From Prevotella sp. oral taxon 299 str. F0039 (GTDB taxonomy: Bacteria; Bacteroidota; Bacteroidia; Bacteroidales; Bacteroidaceae), in NCBI RefSeq assembly GCF_000163055.2, contig NC_022124.1, positions 248,001 to 312,000 of the forward strand: a stretch of 64,000 nucleotides of DNA, in the 5' to 3' direction. Below the pieces are notes generated by a model. It saw only the letters and a program-made list of their open reading frames with translations. It was not told the DNA's origin and did not search any database. This document shows positions 48,202-56,322 of this stretch, piece after piece. The position numbers were made by a program, and so were the translations under genes. Numbering within the stretch: the stretch's first letter is position 1; each line of letters starts with the position of its first letter.

Positions 48202-49194
48202 ATGGCTAGAACCCTTCTAAACAATATCAATAGCAACTATTTCAATGCGCTAAATGCTTTGAAAGGCAAGACACATAGGGAACGAATTGTGGCTTATGTA
48301 GAGAGTTATGATGATGTTTCTTTTTGGAGAAACATTCTCGATGCTTATGAAAACGATAAGCGTTATTTTGAAGTGATGTTGCCTTCGCATCAGAATTTAA
48401 CCAAAGGTAAAAAGCAAGTCTTGGCAAATTTATTACAAGAGAATATGGGTGAACACATGATTGCGTGTGTAGATGCCGACTACGACTATCTTCTTCAAGG
48501 TGTAACTCCCACTTCTCGCACAGTGGTTAACAATGCTTTTGTGTTGCACACCTATGCTTATGCCATCGAAAACCTACAATGTTATGCCCCATCGTTGCAT
48601 CGTTTGTGTGTAATGGCAACCCTCAACGATCGCAATTCATTTAATTTCGAGCAGTTTTTAGAAAGCTATTCAAGAATTATTTATCCTCTGTTTGTGTGGA
48701 ATATATGGCATTATAGAAAGTTAAAGTATAAAGACTTTTCGATGAGCGACCTACTTTCGATTATTGATTTGGGCTCTATTGATTTGCGAAATGTATCGAA
48801 GAGCCTCGAACAAGTAGAGCTTAGAGTGAATAAAAAGGTGGAGAGTTTACAACAACATCTGCCCCATGCGCTAAAAGAATATGAGGAATTAAAAGAACAA
48901 TTGCATCGGTTAGGCGTTAATAAAGACAACACCTACTTATATATACAAGGGCATTTCCTTTTTGATAATATTGTTTTGCCTTTGCTAAAGCAGGTGTGCG
49001 CTGAGTTAAGAACTGAGCGAGAACGAGAGATTATGCGTCGAGCTGTGCACGATGTACAATACAATAACGAGCTGTCGGGCTACAAACATAGTGTAGAAGA
49101 TGTGCAACTGCTTTTAAAAAGAAATACAGGATTTATGCAAAGCGATATTTATCAAAGGATAAACGATGATGTGAGGCGAATATTAAAGATATAA
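48202..49194 (+). CDS. DUF4435/TOPRIM-like protein (AriB-like)
   Basis: 330 residues. IVAYVESYDDVSFWRNIL (E34) and MIACVDADYDYLL (D91, D93, D95) form the E...DxD arrangement of a TOPRIM nuclease, within the region typical of DUF4435. C-terminal half helical with a charged coiled-coil-like stretch (about 205-250). The gene follows the ATPase gene by 11 bases and ends in a bidirectional terminator. In PARIS the DUF4435 protein AriB is the effector nuclease released by the ATPase AriA; that role here is inference by analogy. Confidence 0.75.
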   Translation: MARTLLNNINSNYFNALNALKGKTHRERIVAYVESYDDVSFWRNILDAYENDKRYFEVMLPSHQNLTKGKKQVLANLLQENMGEHMIACVDADYDYLLQGVTPTSRTVVNNAFVLHTYAYAIENLQCYAPSLHRLCVMATLNDRNSFNFEQFLESYSRIIYPLFVWNIWHYRKLKYKDFSMSDLLSIIDLGSIDLRNVSKSLEQVELRVNKKVESLQQHLPHALKEYEELKEQLHRLGVNKDNTYLYIQGHFLFDNIVLPLLKQVCAELRTEREREIMRRAVHDVQYNNELSGYKHSVEDVQLLLKRNTGFMQSDIYQRINDDVRRILKI

Positions 49195-49217
49195 ATAGAG
49201 GTGTAATATAAAAAGAA

Positions 49218-49254
49218 AAATCCTTAGAACAACATGAGTTCTAAGGATTTTTTA
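49218..49254. terminator. Bidirectional terminator between converging genes
   Basis: AAATCCTTAGAAC (49218-49230) pairs with GTTCTAAGGATTT (49238-49250), with T-runs on both sides when read in each direction. It serves both the ATPase pair and the beta-barrel gene. Confidence 0.8.
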
Positions 49255-49282
49255 TGTTTACTTATTTATGTTGTCTACTTAA

Positions 49283-49759
49283 TTATAGGCTATAAACAAC
49301 ACCTACGCTAAGAACAAGCTCGTTAGAACCACCAACAAGTTGGATTTTTGGTTCAGCATTTAGCTTAACTTTGTCGTTTAATTGATAGTCAACTCCACCA
49401 CCAAGGTTTACACCTAGTTTACCAGTGCTTACGTTATTTGCACCTGCAAGCAAATTGTCAACGTGTGCAGTAGCATGTAAATAAGTTAAACCAGCAAGTG
49501 GATAAAGGGTAAAGCCGTTACCTACAGGGAAAAGATATTGTGCATTTGCGTTAAGATCCCATCCTGAAACGTTGTTTGTTTGGAAGTAATAGTTGAACGA
49601 AGCAGCTCCTCTAATTTCTTTAGTGAAGTTGTAACGACCTTGAACACCAAGACCAAAGTTACCAGAATCTGTTCTAAATAAACCGTGAACTCCAAGTTCT
49701 TGTGCGCTTGCAAAAGTGCTAACTAGTGCAAAAAACGCCATGAAAATAATTTTCTTCAT
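49283..49759 (-). CDS. Small outer-membrane beta-barrel protein
   Basis: 158 residues with a clean signal peptide (1-19, ending FASAQ) and a repeating beta-hairpin pattern (FGLGVQGRYNFTKEIRGAASFNYYF, WDLNANAQYLFPVGNGFTLYPLAGLTYLHA, LGVNLGGGVDYQL) that suggests an eight-stranded barrel of the OmpA/OmpW size. It has a broken paralogue less than 1 kb away. Promoter box on the minus strand at 49906-49913. Confidence 0.85.
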   Translation of the reverse strand: MKKIIFMAFFALVSTFASAQELGVHGLFRTDSGNFGLGVQGRYNFTKEIRGAASFNYYFQTNNVSGWDLNANAQYLFPVGNGFTLYPLAGLTYLHATAHVDNLLAGANNVSTGKLGVNLGGGVDYQLNDKVKLNAEPKIQLVGGSNELVLSVGVVYSL

Positions 49760-49905
49760 TGTTTTTTGTTTTTAGGGGTTAAAAGTATTTATATATAAAA
49801 ATATCATTTTTTATTGATTTTGTGATATTATCCTGTTGCTAATAATTAAGGAGAAATTTATAAATGTTACATTATAATTCTTCATTATTTCCTCAAAATT
49901 CGTTG

Positions 49906-49913
49906 CAAAGATA
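49906..49913 (-). promoter_or_regulatory. -7 box of beta-barrel gene
   Basis: TATCTTTG on the minus strand, about 145 bases before the ATG. The long leader makes the plus-strand frame drawn across it (49864-50118) unlikely to be a gene. Confidence 0.5.
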
Positions 49914-50150
49914 CATATTTATATCTTATAAACAACTTTTTGTCTATATTTTTTATATAAATACTTTTTGTGAAGCAACATTTATGTTGCTAATAATCAT
50001 GTTGTGTTGGATATTTATAATACTGATATTGCTAATTTATAGTTTATATCTTAATTATAACTATAAGAAAAAGAAAGCAGATCGCAGTGCTCTTTTTAGT
50101 GATGTTTTTTTCTATTGAAAAACAACATAAATAAGGTTATATCAAAAAAG

Positions 50151-50235
50151 CATTGCTTTTGGGTTACAATAGCAATGCTTTTAGCATGTAAACTCAGTGC
50201 TTTTATAAGGCAATAACACTGCTTTTACGTGTGAA
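50151..50235. repeat. 22-base-period repeat cluster F
   Basis: Units begin at 50151, 50173, 50195 and 50217, exactly 22 bases apart, opening CATTGCTTTT, CAATGCTTTT, CAGTGCTTTT and CACTGCTTTT: the cleanest array in the window. Confidence 0.85.
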
Positions 50236-50264
50236 TGATATTTTCTTTATCTTTAGACTTGATG

Positions 50265-50702
50265 TTAAATCTTAAACAATACACCAAAACCTAGAATCAT
50301 TTGGTTATAATGTCTAATTAGTTGAAACTTGGGATCGAAGTTCAATTTCATGTTGTTGTTAATTGAATAGTCGATTCCTCCTCCTAAGTTAATACCCAAT
50401 TTGCTGTAGTTGCGTGTGTGATAAAAGGTTAAACCCGCAAGAGGGTAGAGGGTAAACTTGCTGCTTTTGGGGAACAAGTAGTGCACATCTGTATTGATAT
50501 TCCATGCCCAACCTTCGTAGTTTGCAAAGAGATAGTCGAACGAAGCCGCTCCTCTAAATTGTTTTTCGAGCATTGTTCTACTTTTGATGCCTAACCCTAA
50601 TTGATCTAAGTCGGTGCCATATACCATCTGACCGCCTACCTCTTATCCAAAAGCAAGGCTACTTGTGATGGCAAAAAGTACCATTAAAAGAAATTTTCTC
50701 AT
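50265..50702 (-). pseudogene. Beta-barrel paralogue broken at the signal-peptide junction
   Basis: From the ATG at 50702 the frame reads a 19-residue signal peptide (MRKFLLMVLFAITSSLAFG) and then TAA at 50645-50643, exactly where the intact paralogue has Q (ASAQ). The same frame continues EVGGQMVYGTDLDQLGLGIKS to the stop at 50265, with GGAASFDYLF-like, YPLAGLTFYHT and LGINLGGGIDYSI segments aligning with the neighbour at 49283-49759. A single CAA-to-TAA change therefore separates signal and mature parts. The internal ATG at 50627 would give a product without export signal. Confidence 0.82.
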
Positions 50703-50797
50703 TATTGTTTATATTTGATTTTTTAGTTATATCACTTTTGTTCTCATTTCAAAGCAATGTGCTTTTTAATATATTGAGTAAACAAAATAATGCTTTT

Positions 50798-51199
50798 CTA
50801 CATAATGCCCAATAGTTCTATATCGAAAATAAGGGTAGAATTAGCCGGAATACCAGGCTGAGAGAAGCGTCCGTAGCCACAGTTGGCAGGCAAATAAATC
50901 TCCCATCGGTCGCCAACCGACATGTGTCCAAGAGCAATAATCCAGCCTTCAATCAAGTCACTCAGCCGCATTGCCAATGGAGCACCACCTCTACTGCTGT
51001 CGAATTTCTTTCCATTGATGGTGTAACCAGAATAATGTGCGGTGATAATGTTGCGTGGAGTGGGGTGCTTATCGTTTTTTTCTGCACTTTTAATTACCTT
51101 ATAATAAATGCCTTTTGCAAGTGGTTTCACTCCTTCTTCCTTACTCTTTTCTTCCAGCCAAGCAAGGTTTTTAGCTGCATATTCTTTTTTATTTGCCAT
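50798..51199 (-). CDS. FKBP-type peptidyl-prolyl cis-trans isomerase
   Basis: 133 residues. FKBP core: ITAHYSGYTINGKKFDSS, then LIEGWIIALGHMSVGDRWEIYLPANCGYG and IPANSTLIFDIELLGI. The N-terminal about 45 residues are helical, as in Mip/FkpA-like proteins, but no signal peptide is present, so it should be cytoplasmic. Own transcription unit on the minus strand. Confidence 0.9.
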   Translation of the reverse strand: MANKKEYAAKNLAWLEEKSKEEGVKPLAKGIYYKVIKSAEKNDKHPTPRNIITAHYSGYTINGKKFDSSRGGAPLAMRLSDLIEGWIIALGHMSVGDRWEIYLPANCGYGRFSQPGIPANSTLIFDIELLGIM

Positions 51200-51342
51200 T
51201 GTTATAATTGTATTCGCTGTTCACATCAAACAGATATTATTCACATTAATAACGACATTTTTTGTTGTTTTATTACTGTTTGATAGTGATATAAAGCAAA
51301 ACCTTCTTTTATTATATGATAAAATAAAAGGTGGTTGTTATA

Positions 51343-51765
51343 TTATAGTTCAGCTTCCTTGTCCCATTCGTCAAGTAGGTTCACTTTGTCCTCTCTATAA
51401 GGGCTATCTTCTTTTGTTGGTTTAACTAAGAAATAAAGTAGAATAGCCCCACCTATATAAGGAATCAAGCCAATGAAATAGTAAGTTCCTGGCTTGCCAA
51501 TGTCGTGTAATCGGCGTACTGTTGCACATATAGAAGCAGGTAATATGCAGAGATAGAATAAGGCTAAGACTACAAGAAATAGTGTACCTGCTGTGCCATC
51601 GCTATGAGATCCTGTACCTACAGTGAGTATTGAGAAAGAAATAATCAATGCAAATGCAGCTAAAAAATTGAAGAGTGCGAAGTACCAATATTCACTTCTT
51701 GATGCAGTTCCTTTGAGTGTGAACGACTTTCTGAAACAGGTTTGAATAGATTCTGTAAATGTCAT
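51343..51765 (-). CDS. DUF805 inner-membrane protein
   Basis: 140 residues: FTLKGTASRSEYWYFALFNFLAAFALII (DUF805 N-terminal motif R-x-x-YW), followed by hydrophobic segments and the family motif ATVRRLHDIGKPGTYYFIGLIPYIGGAILLYFLVKPT. Three to four membrane helices. Function of the family is unknown. 51766-52062 upstream contains no gene or recognisable structure. Confidence 0.85.
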   Translation of the reverse strand: MTFTESIQTCFRKSFTLKGTASRSEYWYFALFNFLAAFALIISFSILTVGTGSHSDGTAGTLFLVVLALFYLCILPASICATVRRLHDIGKPGTYYFIGLIPYIGGAILLYFLVKPTKEDSPYREDKVNLLDEWDKEAEL

Positions 51766-52062
51766 GATCGTGATTTTTTATTAATTAATAATTGTTTTTA
51801 AGTTCTAAATGGTTTAATCCTGTTATAAATCGTTTACAAAGGAAGGTTAACCCCTCTACATTTCGTTATAAGAAAGACCATTTATTGCGCAAAAATAACA
51901 AAAAAAACTAAAACCATCCAATTGAAAATCTACTAATTTCACATTTCTGTTCCTATTCTATTTCTAGAAAAACTCTATATCTTATCAAAGCTATCAAACC
52001 ACATTTTATACAATACTTGCGTGTAATCGACAATCAAATGCTTTTCTTTCTCGTTGTAAAAG

Positions 52063-52145
52063 CATTGATATTGCAACCTAAAAGCAATGCAATTACCCTC
52101 TAAAAGCAATGCTTTTGGTGAATAAAGTCGATGCTTTTGCTTTGT
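52063..52145. repeat. 22-base-period repeat cluster G
   Basis: Units begin at 52063, 52085, 52107 and 52129, exactly 22 bases apart; an additional out-of-register AAATGCTTTT is at about 52036. It lies in the 640-base gap between divergent genes. Confidence 0.8.
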
Positions 52146-52246
52146 GGTTATCTATCTTTCTAAAAATAAACAAGTTAGCCATGTCGAGCAATCACAGAAA
52201 AAGAGTTTTATTGTAGACGAACCACTATTATATAAAATAAATAATG

Positions 52247-52254
52247 TATATTTG
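52247..52254 (+). promoter_or_regulatory. -7 box upstream of small membrane protein gene
   Basis: TATATTTG, matching TAnnTTTG; the leader to the ATG at 52409 would be about 145 bases. Confidence 0.45.
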
Positions 52255-52408
52255 CAAAACAATACGACTATTATCCCTTATTCGATGCGACGACAAAGAA
52301 AAATGATGAAAAACAATTCATAAGATAATAGTTGTAAGATGAAATTGATAAGCCAATATGCTCTTTTAGGATATTGGAAAAATAGTAAAAACAGATAAAT
52401 ATAGAACA

Positions 52409-52726
52409 ATGAAAAAAGAATTTGGAAAATGGTTGATAGATGTTGCAAAGTTAGTTGCAGCAGGTTCACTCATAATAGCATGTGCAGGATTTAGCAATAC
52501 ATCAGTAGTGTGTTTAGTAGTTTTATGCTTACTAAGCATTGTAGTGTTTGTTATAGGTTGTTCTTTGCAAAAAGATAATCGCCCCAAACGATTCGACAAT
52601 AAGCCAAAGAGAAATAACAATAGAGAGAAAAAGAACAACGCAGAAGGTAACAAGCCAAACCAACAACGCAACAAAAAACGTGCTACCTACACCGAGCATG
52701 TGCCCAACGAAATAACAGTAGATTAG
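52409..52726 (+). CDS. Small two-helix membrane protein with basic tail (DUF6722-like)
   Basis: 105 residues. KKEFGKWLIDVAKLVAAGSLIIACAGF and SVVCLVVLCLLSIVVFVIGCSL form two membrane helices (about 11-28 and 33-51), then a long N/K/R-rich tail to the end. The helical part resembles small Bacteroidota proteins grouped as DUF6722 (from memory). The basic disordered tail may touch nucleic acid or the membrane surface; no function known. It precedes clpS by 93 bases. Confidence 0.6.
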   Translation: MKKEFGKWLIDVAKLVAAGSLIIACAGFSNTSVVCLVVLCLLSIVVFVIGCSLQKDNRPKRFDNKPKRNNNREKKNNAEGNKPNQQRNKKRATYTEHVPNEITVD

Positions 52727-52819
52727 TTTTTTAAGATAAACGACACCACTATTGATGTCTGAAAAGTGAAGCGTTCTATGCTTGAGGCATGTTGATTGAA
52801 TAAAGAGAATAGTGCTATT

Positions 52820-53125
52820 ATGGCAAAAGTAAACGAAAAGGTAAAAGATAAAATAAACCAAAAGATATCCGAACCACGCAAATACAAAATCTTGATGTAT
52901 AACGATGAGGTTACAACAATGGATTTTGTGGTTCATTTATTGATGCATGTTTTTAATAAAAACAAAGCCGTTGCCTATGAGCTGATGATGACTATTCACC
53001 AAAAAGGCAGTGCCCTTGTGGGCGTTTATAGCTATGATGTGGCTCAAACAAAGATGGAACAGGCAAAAGAAATAATAGCTCATTCGGGCTTTCCGTTGGT
53101 TATTAAATGCCTAATAGACAAGTAA
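52820..53125 (+). CDS. clpS: ATP-dependent Clp protease adaptor ClpS
   Basis: 101 residues from the ATG at 52820 (MAKVNEKV). Core YKILMYNDEVTTMDFVVHLLMHVFNKNKAVAYELMMTIHQKGSALVGVYSYDVAQTKMEQA contains the N-degron pocket elements (NDE..T-M, H in MTIHQKG). ClpS delivers proteins with destabilising N-terminal residues to ClpA. A frame extended to a TTG at 52796 is not needed. clpA starts 127 bases downstream. Confidence 0.92.
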   Translation: MAKVNEKVKDKINQKISEPRKYKILMYNDEVTTMDFVVHLLMHVFNKNKAVAYELMMTIHQKGSALVGVYSYDVAQTKMEQAKEIIAHSGFPLVIKCLIDK

Positions 53126-53252
53126 ACAAAGGCAAAAGCCTGCAAAACAAAGTGGCAAAGAACAGCTGTTAAACAATGAAACACTGTGCGTTGCCTTTTG
53201 TTTGATGTGATGTTAAAAAGAATGTGGGTGTTAAAAACAAGCTAATAAGCGT

Positions 53253-55613
53253 ATGTCAACTGAACAAGAGAATGTTTTATTTACAGGAAATGTAGACCTC
53301 GGGGTATCGAAACTCGCTGCAATTGGAGCCGAAAAGGCGGTTGCTTTGAAACACGAATATGTGCTTCCAGAGCATTTAGTGGTGGAGTTTGTAGAGCATT
53401 TGCTGTTGATTTATCCCGAACTAAGAGAATATGTCGACCTGAAAAGCCTAAGAACTCAAACCAAAGAATATTTAAAATCGCTCGAAAAAGTAAAGAAAAT
53501 CGATATCGAACACCTTGCCATTTCAATGCAAACAAAGACGTGGTTGATTGGAACGGCAGAAGAACTGGTAGAAAATGGCAATGTAATAGATTTTTATCTT
53601 GTTCTCTTTCGCAACTTCATGTCGTTGAAAGACTCGTATGCTTTATATTTTTTCGACCAGTCGTTAAATATCTCTCTTCAAGAATTTTATAGTAAACTGA
53701 AACACCAACACTTTCTTCAATTTGAAGAAAACGATGATGATAGCGACCCAATAGATTGGGATGAGAACGATGCTTATGCATCTGGTAGTTTCGAGGAAGA
53801 TATGGATAGCTCCTTTGCAGAGCGTGAACAAGAAGCCAACGACAAATGGGAAAACTATGTAGTGTGCCTCAATGATATGGTAAAAAAGCGCAATCCTTTA
53901 GTTGGAAGAACTGAAGAATTAGAGCGAACAATAGAGGTTTTATGTCGCAAAGACAAGAATAATGCACTGCATATAGGGGAGCCTGGAGTTGGAAAAACAG
54001 CCCTTATCATGGGTTTGGTGCGTCGAATAGAAGAGAAGAAAGTGCCCCTTCGCCTTTTAAATAGTAAGGTGTATCAAATTGATATGGCAGATATCATTGC
54101 TGGAACTCATTATAGAGGCGAGTTTGAAGAACGCTTTAAAAAGGTACTTTCGGGTATTGCTAAAAACGAAAATAGTATTCTTTATATAGACGAAATACAT
54201 ACAATTGTGGGTACAGGAGCGATAGATGACAGCTCGTTAGATGCTTCAAACATACTTAAACCCTATCTTGCAGAAGGCTCAATACGCATTGTTGGTGCCA
54301 CCACTTACGAAGAGTTTAACCGCTATTTGGCAAAGAACAAGAGCTTGGTGCGTCGCTTTCAACAGATAGATATAAAAGAACCCACAGTTGAAGAGGCTGT
54401 AGATATTCTCGAAGGAATAAAGAAAGGCTATGCCAACTATCATAATGTGTCGTATAGTAAAGACATCATTCGATATATAGTAGAGAATTCTCATAAGCAC
54501 ATTTCTAACAGATTCTTACCCGATAAAGCCATCGATTTGCTTGATGAGGCAGGTGCAAAGCTGGCAAAAGGAATGTCGAAAGACGATAAACCCCTTGCCG
54601 TTACGAAGCCTTTGATAGACGAAATTATGGCAAAGGTGTGTAAGATAGATGCCAAAGCATTGAAAGACAATAATAATGATAGTCTTATTGACCTAAAAGA
54701 ACGCATTTTAAGTATGGTTTATGGGCAAGATGAGGCTGTTGAAAAGGTGGTAGAAGCAGTGCATACAGCCAAGGCAGGTCTGATAGATGACGACAAACCA
54801 CTGGCAAGTTTGCTGTTTGTTGGACCTACAGGAGTGGGAAAAACAGAGGTGGCAAGGGTGCTTGCGCATGAGATGGGTGTTGAGTTGGTGCGCTTTGATA
54901 TGAGCGAATATGCCGAAAAACATTCCGTTGCAAAACTCATTGGTGCCCCTTCTGGATATGTAGGGTATGAAGATGGCGGACTATTAACAGACGCTATACG
55001 TAAGACTCCCAATTGTGTTTTGTTGTTAGATGAGGTAGAAAAGGCGCATAGCGACATCTATAACATTCTCTTACAGGTTATGGATTATGCACGATTAACC
55101 GACAATAAAGGCAATAAAGCCGACTTTCGTAACGTTGTTTTGATATTAACCAGTAATATTGGAGCGCAATATGCCCACCAAGCCAACGTGGGATTTGCAG
55201 GCAATGTCACTTCGGGTCAAGCCATGTTAACACAGGTGAAGAAAGCGTTTAAGCCCGAGTTTATCAATCGTTTGTCGTCTATTGTGGTATTTAACGATAT
55301 GGATAAGCCCATGGCAGAGCGCATCTTACATAAGAAAGTGGCAGCTTTGGCTTTGAAACTAAAGGCAAAGAAAATAGATCTTCAACTCGATTCAGAGGCT
55401 CAAGAATGGCTTTTGAAGAAAGGAATGACCAAGAAATATGGTGCAAGAGAGTTCGATAGAGTGATAACTCGTGCTCTAAAGCCTTTATTAACTCGAGAGA
55501 TTTTGTTTGGAAAACTTCAAAAAGGCGGTTTGGCAACTGTGACATTAGAAAACAACGAGTTGGCTATTGTTGTGAAAAAGTCTTCTACAAAAGGCGCAAA
55601 AACCTCTAAATAA
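53253..55613 (+). CDS. clpA: ATP-dependent Clp protease ATP-binding subunit ClpA
   Basis: 786 residues. N-terminal Clp-N repeat region (about 1-150), D1 AAA+ with Walker A GEPGVGKT (about 242-249) and ILYIDEIHTIVG, D2 with GPTGVGKT (about 522-530), LLLDEVEKAH and a C-terminal Clp-D2 domain. An acidic insertion EENDDDSDPIDWDEND (about 158-173) follows the N-domain. Without the ClpB middle domain and next to clpS it is ClpA, the unfoldase that feeds ClpP. clpP is not in this window. Confidence 0.93.
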   Translation: MSTEQENVLFTGNVDLGVSKLAAIGAEKAVALKHEYVLPEHLVVEFVEHLLLIYPELREYVDLKSLRTQTKEYLKSLEKVKKIDIEHLAISMQTKTWLIGTAEELVENGNVIDFYLVLFRNFMSLKDSYALYFFDQSLNISLQEFYSKLKHQHFLQFEENDDDSDPIDWDENDAYASGSFEEDMDSSFAEREQEANDKWENYVVCLNDMVKKRNPLVGRTEELERTIEVLCRKDKNNALHIGEPGVGKTALIMGLVRRIEEKKVPLRLLNSKVYQIDMADIIAGTHYRGEFEERFKKVLSGIAKNENSILYIDEIHTIVGTGAIDDSSLDASNILKPYLAEGSIRIVGATTYEEFNRYLAKNKSLVRRFQQIDIKEPTVEEAVDILEGIKKGYANYHNVSYSKDIIRYIVENSHKHISNRFLPDKAIDLLDEAGAKLAKGMSKDDKPLAVTKPLIDEIMAKVCKIDAKALKDNNNDSLIDLKERILSMVYGQDEAVEKVVEAVHTAKAGLIDDDKPLASLLFVGPTGVGKTEVARVLAHEMGVELVRFDMSEYAEKHSVAKLIGAPSGYVGYEDGGLLTDAIRKTPNCVLLLDEVEKAHSDIYNILLQVMDYARLTDNKGNKADFRNVVLILTSNIGAQYAHQANVGFAGNVTSGQAMLTQVKKAFKPEFINRLSSIVVFNDMDKPMAERILHKKVAALALKLKAKKIDLQLDSEAQEWLLKKGMTKKYGAREFDRVITRALKPLLTREILFGKLQKGGLATVTLENNELAIVVKKSSTKGAKTSK

Positions 55614-55629
55614 ACAGCTTTGAGTTGCG

Positions 55630-56307
55630 ATGATATTTCGTTTAAATAAAGAAATAGAATTTCCCAATCCACGTTATGGCGAGCCAGACGGATTGTTTGC
55701 GGTGGGCGGTAACTTGTCTATTGATCGCCTAATATTGGCTTATAGCTATGGAATATTCCCGTGGTATGGATTTAGAGAGCGTCCAGAAATAATGTGGTAT
55801 TGCCCATTAAAACGCTTTGTTATATTCCCCGATGAGATACATATCTCTCATTCTATGCGCAAAGTGATTAGAGATAACCGCTATAAAATAACCCTCAACA
55901 CAGCTTTCGATGATGTTATTCGGAATTGTAGTGAATTGAGAATTAACGAAAGGGGAGCGTGGTTAGGTCCTGATATCATTAAAGCCTATACCGAACTGCA
56001 TAAAGAAGGCTTTGCAATGAGCGTTGAAGTGTGGGACGATGAGAAACTGGTTGGGGGCTTATATGGCGTAGTTCTCGATGGAGATGTATTTGGAGAGAGT
56101 ATGTTTTCGCTCGTTCCCAATGCCAGTAAGTTAGCTCTTATTGCACTTGCGAAGTTTGTTAAGCAGATGGGAGGAAGCATAATAGATTGCCAATTCGAAA
56201 CTCCTCACCTCAAATCAATGGGTGGACGCTATATAGATTACGACGAATATATTGATTTACTGGGCGTTTCTGTTCCGCATGTCGACGAAGAAGAACCCTT
56301 AGAATAA
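55630..56307 (+). CDS. aat: Leucyl/phenylalanyl-tRNA-protein transferase
   Basis: 225 residues with Aat hallmarks: FPNPRYGEPDGLFAVGGNLS, YSYGIFPWY, IMWYCPLKRFVI, FGESMFS and IDCQFETPHLKSMGGR. It adds Leu or Phe to proteins with N-terminal Arg/Lys, creating N-degrons that ClpS recognises. It starts 16 bases after clpA, so all three N-end-rule components are linked, and is followed 15 bases later by a GH20 gene. Confidence 0.95.
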   Translation: MIFRLNKEIEFPNPRYGEPDGLFAVGGNLSIDRLILAYSYGIFPWYGFRERPEIMWYCPLKRFVIFPDEIHISHSMRKVIRDNRYKITLNTAFDDVIRNCSELRINERGAWLGPDIIKAYTELHKEGFAMSVEVWDDEKLVGGLYGVVLDGDVFGESMFSLVPNASKLALIALAKFVKQMGGSIIDCQFETPHLKSMGGRYIDYDEYIDLLGVSVPHVDEEEPLE

Positions 56308-56322
56308 ATAAACATAAATGAT

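Noticed and set aside
49864..50118. Plus-strand 84-residue hydrophobic frame
   Set aside because: Crosses the minus-strand promoter and leader of the beta-barrel gene; composition is that of AT-rich intergenic DNA and no family is recognisable.
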